Source of the DNA: CAZPQK01 sp964588695
GTDB taxonomy: Bacteria; Krumholzibacteriota; Krumholzibacteriia; WVZY01; JAKEHA01
DNA: 64,000 nucleotides
Direction: 5' to 3'
NCBI GenBank assembly: GCA_964588695.1
Contig: CAZPQK010000001.1
Coordinates: 372,001 to 436,000 of the forward strand
The notes beneath the pieces are model-generated. The model was given only the letters and a program-made list of their open reading frames with translations, was not told the origin of the DNA and did no database searches. The position numbers were made by a program, and so were the translations under genes. Shown here piece after piece: positions 51,527-60,652 of this stretch; positions within the stretch are counted from its first letter, which is position 1, and the number at the start of each line of letters is the position of its first letter.

Positions 51527-54343
51527 TTAGAAAGCGGTGTACCGCTGCGCGTCCAGCGCGCGATCGATACGTGCCACCGTCTCCATCAGGTGTGCGTTCG
51601 TCGTGTCACCGAGGCCCGAGCGCTGCAACGCGCTGTTGGCGCGGTTGCGAATACGCTGCAGGTTAAGGCGCGACAATGCGACGGCGTCCTGCGGGAGGAA
51701 CGGATTGGGCGTGACCACTTGTCGGATCAACGTATCCACGTACACCCGCTGCAGGTTGCGTTGCATGCCTGCGGTTTGTCCACGCGGCGTTGTGTTCTGC
51801 GTCCAGATTGTCTTGGTCAGTTCGCTGTAAAGCGACGACAGTTCAAACGGACGATCCATCTTGTAACCCGTCTCCACGATACGAGCTTGGAGCATCGGGT
51901 TCATCATGTTGGCGATGAGCGCGTTCTGAATGGAAGCAACCCAACCACTCAACGGGAAGTCAAAACGACGACCCAAGCCGAACGGATTGTTCTGCCAGCT
52001 CCACTGCTTGTCATCCATCAGTTTGTCCAGCATGTCGGTCGGAACCAACCAGTTGCTAACGTCCATCGAGTTCGACGTAACAAACTGCAGTGCTTCCATC
52101 TGCTTCGCAGCAGAGACCGGTGTCATCGGAAGGTTACCGCTGCCGTCGCCTTTGTGCGGACGTTCGGTGTAATAACCGCCCATGTACTTGATCGCCTTGA
52201 GATGCGCGATGTACTTCTGCATCATCAGCGTTTGCACTGCGTAGCGAAGCGCGACATAGTTGTCGCCTTCTTCGACGATACGCGACTCAAGCTGTCCACC
52301 CTTTAGCAGCTGATCACAAACCGCGACCCGCTCCATCGCCCATGCGAGGTTGTCGTCCGACAAGTCGCTGGTATGCGAGCGAGGATCCATTGCGCCCATC
52401 GGGTAGGTGTCTTCGTCGGTGCCATACAGGTGCTCTTTCTTGCCCGCCTCAGCGGCAATTTTCAAGAGCGCTGGCCACTCGTCGTCGGCGGTTTCGCCAG
52501 CGACATCGCTGTAACCCCAGCGAACGGCCCAGCGGTCATAGGTTCCAACGGTCGGTCCCCAGTAGTAGCCCTGCTTGCTGGAATCCAGTGCAATGTTGAC
52601 ACTCGGGTAGTCCATTACCGAACCGGTCATACCAACATCGGCAATGTAGCTTTTGTCGTTGAGGCGGTCATAGTCGACGGCGCTCGACGACTTGAAGTTG
52701 TGGCGCAGCCCGATGGTGTGCCCCACTTCGTGCGACGTAACCCAACGAAGTGCATCGGCTACAAACGTTGGATCGATTTCGCCAGCCGAAATCAGGCCGT
52801 TTGCCAGCATTGCCAGGTACTGCATACCAATCGCGTTTTGAACCTGCGCGGCGGCGTTGCAGAACATGTGAGCTTTGCCTTTGAGCTGCGGAATCTCGTT
52901 AATGAGGTTCGCCTGGGCGATTTCTTCTTCGTCACCGATAAGGTGTACCAGCATCGGGTCGATTTCCATGAGCGCCGCGCGCGGACTGGCAACGCGACGG
53001 AAAGTCTTACCGAAGTTAGCAACCATGTTGTGCTCGAACAGAATGTCCGCGTCGATGATCTCGCCGGTCCGCGGATCAACCCGCGACGGGCCAATGGCGC
53101 CGTAGCTAACCTGATCGTTGACGTTCCAACGAATGGTCGTGTAGCGCGCGTCTTCGGCGTCGTAGTCCTTGTCGGCTTCCGGGTCGGGACGCTTGGCGAT
53201 GATGGCGTTCTTGAAGCCGGCTTCTTCGAAAGCCCGCTGCCACCACTCAACACCCTCTTTAATGTACTGAACGTATTCGTCGGGAATGGTCGGATCCAGG
53301 TAGTACACGATCGGCTTGACCGGTTCCGACATCGCGGCGTTCGGATCTTTCTTTTCCAGACGCCAACGGTTGGCGTAATGGACAAAGAAGCTTTCCTTCT
53401 TTTCGCGCGTAAAGTCTTTGTGCGACGTGGTAAAGAAACCCACGCGGTCGTCTTCGTAACGCGGCTTCATCGGCTCGGCCGGAAGTTTCAGAATGCTGTA
53501 CTGAACGCCAACCTGAATCGATCGCGGGTCCGGCACGTTCGGCAGGTTCAGGCCCATTACGCTTGCCGGCGAGTACGTCAGACGGGTATCGATTTCGAGG
53601 TTTTCGGGGAAGTTCTTAATTTCGCCGAAGTAAACTTTCTTACGGTCAAGACGAACCGGGCGCTGCAGCACGGCGCCAAGCCACAGGTTCATTCCCGCCA
53701 TGTCGGTCAGGAACGGGCTGTTAACTTTAATGAGTACCGACTTGCCGCGTTCGCTTTCGATGGCGAAGTTCTCGACGATCGACTCGGCGAACGAAAGCTT
53801 AATTGCGTTTTCCAGGCCTTCGTCGCCAGGTGCACGAAAGTTGGTGCTAAGGCGACGCATTTGCACGTGGTCTTTGTCGCGTTTGAAGTCGAACATCATT
53901 TCGTCGACCGGCAAACCACCATATACAAAGTTCGAGCCGATACCCTGCGAGATGCAAGAAATCGCCAGATACGGGACTTCCATGTTTTCTTCGCTGAGCT
54001 CAAAGTAGACATCCTCGTCCTTGGTCCAGACTTTAATCAGTCCGTCATGCGACTCGGCGTCCTTGAGAACTTTGCCCCACGGTTTGTATTTGGGCTTTTG
54101 CGGCGGGGCTTTGGGCCCGCGGTTGACGTTGCTCTTAAGCTTCTTGGCGTAGTCGCGCTTTTGCGGGCGCTTCTTTTTCTCGGCCTTCGGCTTTTCGTCT
54201 TTCGGCTTGTCCTTATCGTTCCCGTCTTCGAATGCGTCGATGTCGGTGTTAGCTACCGGCCCGGCATAAGAGTCAGGGGGCGTGATTCCCGTTAGCGTAA
54301 ACGCAAATGCGATCGCCACGAGCAATACGATCATACGACGCAT
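51527..54343 (-). CDS. Secreted metzincin-type zinc metalloprotease (DUF5117/DUF5118 family)
   Basis: 938 residues. Signal peptide 1-27, a highly charged Lys/Glu/Asp-rich linker (35-75), then DUF5118/5117-like domains (RDYAKK, YLAISCISQGIGSNFVYG, VYYLDPTIPDEYVQYIKEGVEWW). The zinc motif HEVGHTIGLRH (His538, Glu539, His542, His548) fits HExxHxxGxxH, and SVMDYPSV downstream could be the Met-turn. A C-terminal domain of about 300 residues follows. AGGAGG lies before the ATG. Divergent from the dipeptidyl peptidase gene. Confidence 0.9.
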   Translation of the reverse strand: MRRMIVLLVAIAFAFTLTGITPPDSYAGPVANTDIDAFEDGNDKDKPKDEKPKAEKKKRPQKRDYAKKLKSNVNRGPKAPPQKPKYKPWGKVLKDAESHDGLIKVWTKDEDVYFELSEENMEVPYLAISCISQGIGSNFVYGGLPVDEMMFDFKRDKDHVQMRRLSTNFRAPGDEGLENAIKLSFAESIVENFAIESERGKSVLIKVNSPFLTDMAGMNLWLGAVLQRPVRLDRKKVYFGEIKNFPENLEIDTRLTYSPASVMGLNLPNVPDPRSIQVGVQYSILKLPAEPMKPRYEDDRVGFFTTSHKDFTREKKESFFVHYANRWRLEKKDPNAAMSEPVKPIVYYLDPTIPDEYVQYIKEGVEWWQRAFEEAGFKNAIIAKRPDPEADKDYDAEDARYTTIRWNVNDQVSYGAIGPSRVDPRTGEIIDADILFEHNMVANFGKTFRRVASPRAALMEIDPMLVHLIGDEEEIAQANLINEIPQLKGKAHMFCNAAAQVQNAIGMQYLAMLANGLISAGEIDPTFVADALRWVTSHEVGHTIGLRHNFKSSSAVDYDRLNDKSYIADVGMTGSVMDYPSVNIALDSSKQGYYWGPTVGTYDRWAVRWGYSDVAGETADDEWPALLKIAAEAGKKEHLYGTDEDTYPMGAMDPRSHTSDLSDDNLAWAMERVAVCDQLLKGGQLESRIVEEGDNYVALRYAVQTLMMQKYIAHLKAIKYMGGYYTERPHKGDGSGNLPMTPVSAAKQMEALQFVTSNSMDVSNWLVPTDMLDKLMDDKQWSWQNNPFGLGRRFDFPLSGWVASIQNALIANMMNPMLQARIVETGYKMDRPFELSSLYSELTKTIWTQNTTPRGQTAGMQRNLQRVYVDTLIRQVVTPNPFLPQDAVALSRLNLQRIRNRANSALQRSGLGDTTNAHLMETVARIDRALDAQRYTAF

Positions 54344-54555
54344 GCTCCAGAACCTCCTGAACAGGTTTTGGTTAGAGTAAAGAAATGAGAGGTTTTAACA
54401 GACTATACGAAAGGCCGCCGAATTCGTTCCACCTAGTCCCGCGATTTCGTAAGTTAACCAGTACCGGCATCTTACGCGCTCTAGGGGGCGATTTTCAAGC
54501 GAATTTGCCAGAGCCATGTGCTAGGCTAGCACCGCACATTACCTTTGGAGGAAAC

Positions 54556-56781
54556 ATGTCCCGCTTCGCCCGCGCTCTAGCTTTTTATACGTTTGTATTA
54601 GCAACGGTTACGGCGCTTGTCGTCCCGGCCCACGCCGACAGTGATATTACGCTCGAAGACATCTTCGGCGAAAATCGGCTGGTCGACCCGCTTCCGTCGC
54701 GGATTCAGTGGGTAGGCGATGGCAGCGCGGTTTCTTACTACGAAACGATGGGCGAAGGCGATAACGAGCGACAGGCGTTCGTGGTTCAGAGCGTACCGTC
54801 GGGCAAAAAGCGGGTCGTGTGTTTTGCCGATACCGCCGCCGTACCTGGCGATCTGGGCGACGAAGACACCAAGTTTTCCATCGGCACCTATAAGTGGTCG
54901 CCGGACGGTGACCAGATCATCTTTCTGTTCAAAGGTGACCTGTTTACGATGGAGGCGAAGGACGGGAAGATTACCCGCCGTACGTTCACCGAAGGCGAAG
55001 AAAAAGACCCCGAATACTCGCCCGACGGCAAGCAGGTTGGTTACACCCGCGACCACGATATATATGTGTTCAACCTGGCCGAAAACAAAGAGTACCAGCT
55101 GACGACTACCGGTTCCGACGATGTGCTAAACGGTATTCTTGATTGGGTGTACATGGAAGAGTTGTTTACCCGCGGCAATGTAAAGGCGTTTTGGTGGTCG
55201 AACGACGGCAAGCGTATTGCGTTTTTGCAGATTCAGGAGCATCCGGTAAAAGAGTTTCCTCTTGTGGACTGGATTCCCGTGCGCGCCGAGTACGAGTTGC
55301 AGCACTATCCCAAAGCCGGCGACGACAACCCCATTGTGCGCGTGGGTATCGTTGGCGCGAAGGGTGGCGACATTGTGTGGTCGGATACAGACACCAGCGA
55401 CGACAGCTACATTGCGCGCATGTACTGGCTGGGCGACGACAGTGGCGTGGCGATGGAGAAGTTAAACCGTGCGCAGGACAAGCTTGACCTGCTGATTGCC
55501 GACGCAGCGACCGGCAAGACACGAACCGTGTTTACCGAAACCTGGCCAACGTGGGTGAACGTCAACTACCTCAAGCACTATTACCAAAAGAACACGAACT
55601 TCTTGTGGGGATCAGAGAGTTCGGGCCACTCGCACTTGTACATGTTTTCGCGCGACGGTAAGCAGATCCGTCAGCTAACCGACGGGAATTGGGAAGTCGT
55701 CTCGCTAGCGGGCGTCGACGAAAAGGGCAAGAAGATCTACTTCGAGTCGAATGCAGCCGATATTAAGGAGCGCCACCTGCATGTGATCGGCGAGAACGGC
55801 AAAGGCTTGAAGCAGATTACCACCGAGTCGGGTAACCATTCGGTCACTATGTCGCCCGACAACAAGTATTTTATCGATCGGTTTTCCACCGAGACGAGAC
55901 CGACGGTTGTGTCGGTGTATGCGGTAAGTGGCAAAAAAGTTTTTGAGATTGGCGACTCGCAAAGCGAGCGCCTGGCTAAGTGGAATTTGCAAAAGCCTGA
56001 GTTCCTGACCGTCGACGGCCCCGAAGGGCGAAGCTACAACGCCATGATCACCAGGCCGACGAACTTTGACGCCAACAAGAAGTATCCGGCGATCGTCTAT
56101 GTTTACGGTGGCCCCCACGTGCAGGTGGTGCGGCGCCGGTTTACCTCGCGCAACCTGTGGAGCGCGTACATGGCCGAGCGCGGGTACGTGGTGTTTAGCA
56201 TCGACAATCGCGGCGCAGGCTACCACGGCAAGGCGTGGGAAGATTGGGTGCTAAAGGATATGGGAAACCACGAGTTGGAAGATCAACTGGTTGGGGTTGA
56301 TTATCTGAAATCTCTTCCCTACATCGACGATGAGAATATTGGCATTTGGGGATGGAGCTACGGCGGGTACATGACGCTGATGGCGATGTTCAAGGCTGGC
56401 GATGTGTTTAAGGCGGGGACGTCGGTGGCACCGGTAAGCGACTGGCACCTTTACGACACGATTTATACCGAACGTTATATGAAGCGTCCGCAGGACAACC
56501 CGGACGGATACGAAGTCAGCGCGCCGCTAAATTTTGCCGAAGATCTGCAGGGCGCGCTGTTGTTGATGCACGGCGACGCCGACGACAACGTCCACGCGCA
56601 AAACAGTATCAAGATGGTGCAAAAGCTCATTAAGGCGGGCAAAGATTTTGACTTTATGATTTACCCGCAAAAGTACCACGGCATTAGCGGTGCGGCGGAG
56701 CAGGTCCACCTGTACACCAAAATGACCCGGTTTTTCGATCGCCACTTGAAAGGCGGACAGCAGGAGTCGGTGCTGCCGTAG
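54556..56781 (+). CDS. Dipeptidyl peptidase IV-like serine peptidase (S9B)
   Basis: 741 residues from the ATG at 54556 with GGAGG upstream (frame open to 54385 without support). Signal peptide 1-28 (VTALVVPAHAD). An eight-blade DPPIV propeller contains DWVYMEELFTRG, the double-Glu motif that holds the substrate amino end. The catalytic domain has GWSYGGYMTL (Ser601), DADDNVH (Asp) and KYHGIS (His). It cuts X-Pro or X-Ala dipeptides from peptide ends in the periplasm, and the dipeptides could be taken up by the POT transporter. Confidence 0.93.
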   Translation: MSRFARALAFYTFVLATVTALVVPAHADSDITLEDIFGENRLVDPLPSRIQWVGDGSAVSYYETMGEGDNERQAFVVQSVPSGKKRVVCFADTAAVPGDLGDEDTKFSIGTYKWSPDGDQIIFLFKGDLFTMEAKDGKITRRTFTEGEEKDPEYSPDGKQVGYTRDHDIYVFNLAENKEYQLTTTGSDDVLNGILDWVYMEELFTRGNVKAFWWSNDGKRIAFLQIQEHPVKEFPLVDWIPVRAEYELQHYPKAGDDNPIVRVGIVGAKGGDIVWSDTDTSDDSYIARMYWLGDDSGVAMEKLNRAQDKLDLLIADAATGKTRTVFTETWPTWVNVNYLKHYYQKNTNFLWGSESSGHSHLYMFSRDGKQIRQLTDGNWEVVSLAGVDEKGKKIYFESNAADIKERHLHVIGENGKGLKQITTESGNHSVTMSPDNKYFIDRFSTETRPTVVSVYAVSGKKVFEIGDSQSERLAKWNLQKPEFLTVDGPEGRSYNAMITRPTNFDANKKYPAIVYVYGGPHVQVVRRRFTSRNLWSAYMAERGYVVFSIDNRGAGYHGKAWEDWVLKDMGNHELEDQLVGVDYLKSLPYIDDENIGIWGWSYGGYMTLMAMFKAGDVFKAGTSVAPVSDWHLYDTIYTERYMKRPQDNPDGYEVSAPLNFAEDLQGALLLMHGDADDNVHAQNSIKMVQKLIKAGKDFDFMIYPQKYHGISGAAEQVHLYTKMTRFFDRHLKGGQQESVLP

Positions 56782-56822
56782 CACGGACATTCGAGCGCGA
56801 AAGCGCCTTCAGGAAAAGGCGA

Positions 56823-56843
56823 TTACATTCAGAATGAATGTAA
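56823..56843. repeat. Perfect TTACATTCA/TGAATGTAA palindrome upstream of a secreted-protein gene
   Basis: Two 9 bp arms with GAA between them. A TATACT -10-like box (56872-56877) follows, so the palindrome would sit near -40 to -60 of a start at about 56884, a position suited to an activator. Small hairpins just before (56795-56821) may terminate the dipeptidyl peptidase transcript. Confidence 0.6.
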
Positions 56844-56912
56844 CGTGGGATGGCTGCGGCAAAAACCGTGCTATACTGATGACAGGCCGCTTTCCCAAGG
56901 AGGGCGCGGGTC

Positions 56913-57482
56913 TTGTTCTTGAAGCGTCTACTCATTTTCGCCGCTTTCGTAGTTGCCAGCCATTCGATCGGGCCGCAACCCGCATCCGGCCAAGAGATGT
57001 TTTACGTCGGTACGGTTAGCCTCTACACCGACTCGCTGTTTACTTCTTCGACCGCCATAGATTCAAGCGCAACCACTCTCGCGGTCCATGTCGTTCACGA
57101 CAACCTGACTCGTGATGACACTCACAGCGCGATTCAATTCCAGACCATCATGAGTCCCGGATTTACGGGCGTGTGGACACACGAGACATCCCCCCATCCG
57201 ACGGTTGTTGGCGCTAGTCCGACTGGCGTTTCAATTGGGTACGGAGACTGCCTGGTCGGCCCAACTTACCTAATGACGATATATTTTTCGCTATCGGGGA
57301 GTTCCGAAACCAATAGCTTCATCGAAGTCGTACCGCACCCGAACGAACCAACCAATAAAATTGTGACCGTGCCGTGCGTGGGTTATTTAAATTACTGCGA
57401 CGGTGGAAGGATAACGGTCAATTCCACAGTCCCCATAGCGGAGTCAACGTGGGGAAGGGTCAAAGCAATGTTTGCGCAGTAG
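56913..57482 (+). CDS. Small secreted protein with Trp-Gly C-terminal tail, paralogue of the 22231 gene
   Basis: 189 residues from a TTG start, with AAGGAGG about 10 nt upstream. Signal peptide about 1-27 (LLIFAAFVVASHSIGPQPASGQ). The body shares SPGFTGVW, GYGDCLVGPTYLMTIYF and EVVPHPNE with the protein at 22231-22809. The end is STVPIAESTWGRVKAMFAQ, the shared tail. Three cysteines. Function unknown; its promoter region carries the palindrome at 56823. Confidence 0.75.
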   Translation: MFLKRLLIFAAFVVASHSIGPQPASGQEMFYVGTVSLYTDSLFTSSTAIDSSATTLAVHVVHDNLTRDDTHSAIQFQTIMSPGFTGVWTHETSPHPTVVGASPTGVSIGYGDCLVGPTYLMTIYFSLSGSSETNSFIEVVPHPNEPTNKIVTVPCVGYLNYCDGGRITVNSTVPIAESTWGRVKAMFAQ

Positions 57483-57551
57483 CGCTACCCAATCGTGGTA
57501 ACGTAGTTATGTACGAGTCACGAAAACAGAACAGGGTTATAACGAAAGATC

Positions 57552-58433
57552 ATGAAAAGCCTTATTACCATATTTGCCGTCGCGGCGTTGTTTGTTACTT
57601 GTGTGCCTGGTGCGTCGGCCGCCCGTACAATCGGGTTCAAAGCCGTGGTAACAAGCGTCAATGGCACCTTCTGCCAATGCCCCATCGATATCCAGGTGGG
57701 TGATTCTCTGTGGGGATCATACTCGTTCGACGAAGGCGCGTCAGACATCGACCCCGGAACCAGCGTTGGTCTGTATGAATCTCTTGCGCCACCGTTTGGA
57801 ATTCAAGTTCATCACGAACTTCACAGCTTCGTTTCAGAACCCCTCGCTCCCGCCCTTTCCAACAACATAAGAAACGACGCTCCCGGACCCCTTGATCAGT
57901 TTATTGTCCAGACCGCTAATCCCGCAGACAATTCCGATCCGTTCGTCGGAGGCAAGTTGAAACTGATCAGTCTGGGCTTCACCGACTATTCCGCATCCGC
58001 GCTTAACTCGGACGCAAACGTCACCGACGCCCCTAACATTGGCGAGTGGACATTCGCCGATCTCGAGATTTTCGGCAACCAATTTGAGTGGAGCGTCTTT
58101 GCTACCATCACTGAGACAACTTTGATCCCGACCGGATTGGTGGGCCAACCAGCACCATCTATCACCATCTCCAACGTGTTCCCAAACCCAAGTAATGGCG
58201 AAGTTGCGTTTAGGGTGCACCCGGAATCACCCGCTGAAGGCGCGGTCAAGATATTCGACGCGCGAGGACGGTTGGTTACGACGCTTTTCGAGGGGACAAT
58301 TCATAACGCAACGACGTTCCAATGGGCGGGACGATTTGCGAACGATCAGCAAGTTCCGTCGGGCGTGTATTTTGTGCGGTTTGATGGCGAGGCTGGAGAA
58401 GTCCACGCGCGAAAGTTTCTGATCCTACGTTAA
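57552..58433 (+). CDS. Secreted protein with C-terminal FlgD-Ig/type IX-like sorting domain
   Basis: 293 residues. Signal peptide 1-23 (LITIFAVAALFVTCVPGASA). Residues 25-205 resemble PEP-CTERM-type exosortase cargo domains in general style (GSYSFDEGASDIDPGTSVGLYES) but no named family fits. Residues 212-293 form the sorting domain (NVFPNPSNGEVAFRV, IFDARGRLVTTL, VPSGVYFVRF, KFLILR). TATAAC ends 8 nt before the ATG. Function unknown. Confidence 0.75.
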   Translation: MKSLITIFAVAALFVTCVPGASAARTIGFKAVVTSVNGTFCQCPIDIQVGDSLWGSYSFDEGASDIDPGTSVGLYESLAPPFGIQVHHELHSFVSEPLAPALSNNIRNDAPGPLDQFIVQTANPADNSDPFVGGKLKLISLGFTDYSASALNSDANVTDAPNIGEWTFADLEIFGNQFEWSVFATITETTLIPTGLVGQPAPSITISNVFPNPSNGEVAFRVHPESPAEGAVKIFDARGRLVTTLFEGTIHNATTFQWAGRFANDQQVPSGVYFVRFDGEAGEVHARKFLILR

Positions 58434-58473
58434 CTGGCTGCCGATCCCGACGACGAGGTGGCTCGAAAGGCGA

Positions 58474-58494
58474 TTACATCCAAAATGGATGTAA
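58474..58494. repeat. Perfect TTACATCCA/TGGATGTAA palindrome between convergent genes
   Basis: Two 9 bp arms with AAA between. Relative to the copy at 56823, one base pair changed on both arms (T:A to C:G), so symmetry is kept. It lies between two gene ends, so it is not an obvious promoter site. The preceding bases AAAGGCGA are the same as at the 56823 copy. Confidence 0.6.
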
Positions 58495-58519
58495 GCTTCA
58501 GCGCTTGGAGACCGAGTCA

Positions 58520-60652
58520 TTAGCGGACAATGGTAACTTTCCTAACCGCACGTCCCGTGGCCGTCTCCATCACGACAAAATAGATTCCCGCAGGAACCGT
58601 TTCGCCGCTTCGTTGGCCTTGCCATGACAACACACCGGAACGCGCAAGAGCACCTTCGTGTAGCCGGGTGACGAGCCGTCCTCGAACGTCGTACACGGCG
58701 ACCTTCGCCTCGGAGGCTTGCGGCAACGAGTACGAAAACGAAACGGGGCCACGGGTTGGGTTAGGATACGCGTGGGACAGGTTCAGGCGCGGCGTCGATG
58801 TAGCCTGGGTAACGACGGTAGCGTCGGCTAGCACGTGCAAACCCGTTAAGCGGTCACCCACCACAATGCGGTCGTACATCGTCGCCACAATAGTGGCTGA
58901 AAACCCGGTCATGTAGTGTCCAACTTCAACGGGCGTGCTCGGATTGGAGACATCTATCACGCGCAAGCCATTCGAACCCGTAGCGGCATAGACGCGATCA
59001 TTGCGGGCCACAATTTCGCTAACCGTTGGCCCCGCAAAATTCCCTACTATGACCGGATTAGCTGGGTCGCCTAAACCAACGATACTAAACCCGCTTCCGT
59101 GCCCGACGTAAGCGGTGGTATTAACGAGATCAACAGAAAACGGCGTTTGCCCGAAATCAAACGACGTCCACAAGGCGGGAGCGTTGGGGGCGGACACATC
59201 GACCACATGCAACCCTTTAAAGTAGTCAGTTACTACGGCAAGCGTGCCCTGCACATCCACTTTTCCCAAAAGCGAGGTAAAAGCCGATCCCGTTACCAAC
59301 ATCCCAAGCGGCTGCGCAGACGCCGCGTTTGACACGTCCCACAACTGAAGTGCTTGATCACGTACCGCATACAGCACCGTGCCCTCAGCCGTCATCGCGT
59401 CGGTTCCTTCATAGAAATTGCCGATCGAATCGGGCCCCGCGGGGTTGGTGGTATCGTATATGTTAATACCATCGAGATTCGCCCTTGCAACGTACAAACG
59501 GTCGCTTTCAACTGCAACTTGACTGGTCCATGAATTCTCGGAACCTCTGGACACAAGTCGGGCGGGCCCTGCGAAACTGACATGGTCGAACGCGTTGAAA
59601 ACACGGGTAACGTAAACTTCACTATCCTTTACCGCGAATTCGGTGAGTCGACCCGTACCCTGACTTTGTTGCAGAACCTGGAGACTATTGCTGGCGACTT
59701 CCATTTCAGCAACTCCGCGGTCGCTGTTCGCCATGTAAAAAACGCCTCCATCGAATACACCTGCGACGGCACGAGTCGTGTAGATTGTGTCCGTTGGCGT
59801 AGGCGCTGCTTTCGACTGAACGTCGACGAGTATGCTGTTGTCAGTATTTGTTGCCAAGATCGCGTAATCGTCGCCGGCTGCAACCGCTATTGTCCGAATC
59901 GACGGCTGCGCGCCGACTTCGACCGGCGACATAGGGTTACTCACGTCGACGATTCGAAACCCGAGGAAATCGTAGGCGACGAACAAATGGTCGCCCACTT
60001 TATCGAGTCCCATCGCCCAGAACTTTCCCAGGTTATATGCAGAAACCAAGTATGGTGCGCTCGGGTTGGACACGGTTAGCACCCGAACGCCATTCGCACG
60101 GTCGGCCACGTAACAATAGCCGTCGCTGACGAGAACATCCTCTGGAGCAGTCAGGGTGTCGTAGGCGGCAACAAGTGTAGGCGCCGCTGGGGTTGTGACG
60201 TCAAAGATTTCCAGCCCAAATGCTGAACCCGCGACGTAGAGATAACCTCCACTCGCGAACACCGCAGTCACTTCACCGCTAGTCATAACCTGGGCGATGG
60301 GCGTCGCTGCGCTAGCGGCATCAAATACGTAAACGCCCGCATCGTAGGTGCCAGCGTATACGCAATCGTTATCGCAATGCACATCGTTGATCGCAGACTC
60401 CAACGTCGAGGTGATCTGTGTATTGAGAGTAGCCCGATCGCGACTTACCAGCACTGATCCCGCCGCCTCAAACAGGCGTGAGTCGTCGACTGCGACTGCA
60501 ACAGTTGGACCGTAGCCGTACCGGTCTTCAAGGGTGACCCCAACCGCGCGCGAGGCGGTAGAATTTGAAACCACTGCTGCGGCGTTTGAATCCAGAAACG
60601 CGGTCACAAAAAAGCAAAATAGAAGCAGCACCTGCGCTAGCGCAAAACGCAT
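58520..60652 (-). CDS. Secreted LVIVD-repeat beta-propeller with sorting domain
   Basis: 710 residues. Signal peptide about 1-25. At least ten LVIVD-type repeats of 40-45 residues (GLEIFDVTTPAAPTLVAAYD, GFRIVDVSNPMSPVEVG, GLRVIDVSNPSTPVEVGHY) form propellers. Residues 625-710 are the sorting domain (LSHAYPNPTRGPVSFSYSLP, VYDVRGRLVTRL, VPAGIYFVVM, KVTIVR). LVIVD repeats are frequent in surface proteins of FCB and archaeal lineages; role in adhesion or binding. Its start lies 16 nt inside the end of the FG-GAP gene, so the two are coupled. Confidence 0.85.
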   Translation of the reverse strand: MRFALAQVLLLFCFFVTAFLDSNAAAVVSNSTASRAVGVTLEDRYGYGPTVAVAVDDSRLFEAAGSVLVSRDRATLNTQITSTLESAINDVHCDNDCVYAGTYDAGVYVFDAASAATPIAQVMTSGEVTAVFASGGYLYVAGSAFGLEIFDVTTPAAPTLVAAYDTLTAPEDVLVSDGYCYVADRANGVRVLTVSNPSAPYLVSAYNLGKFWAMGLDKVGDHLFVAYDFLGFRIVDVSNPMSPVEVGAQPSIRTIAVAAGDDYAILATNTDNSILVDVQSKAAPTPTDTIYTTRAVAGVFDGGVFYMANSDRGVAEMEVASNSLQVLQQSQGTGRLTEFAVKDSEVYVTRVFNAFDHVSFAGPARLVSRGSENSWTSQVAVESDRLYVARANLDGINIYDTTNPAGPDSIGNFYEGTDAMTAEGTVLYAVRDQALQLWDVSNAASAQPLGMLVTGSAFTSLLGKVDVQGTLAVVTDYFKGLHVVDVSAPNAPALWTSFDFGQTPFSVDLVNTTAYVGHGSGFSIVGLGDPANPVIVGNFAGPTVSEIVARNDRVYAATGSNGLRVIDVSNPSTPVEVGHYMTGFSATIVATMYDRIVVGDRLTGLHVLADATVVTQATSTPRLNLSHAYPNPTRGPVSFSYSLPQASEAKVAVYDVRGRLVTRLHEGALARSGVLSWQGQRSGETVPAGIYFVVMETATGRAVRKVTIVR

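Noticed and set aside
52373..54295. Long open frame on the plus strand (640 codons)
   Set aside because: It lies entirely antisense to the metzincin-type protease gene, has no family motifs, signal peptide or ribosome binding site, and is explained by codon bias of the minus-strand gene.
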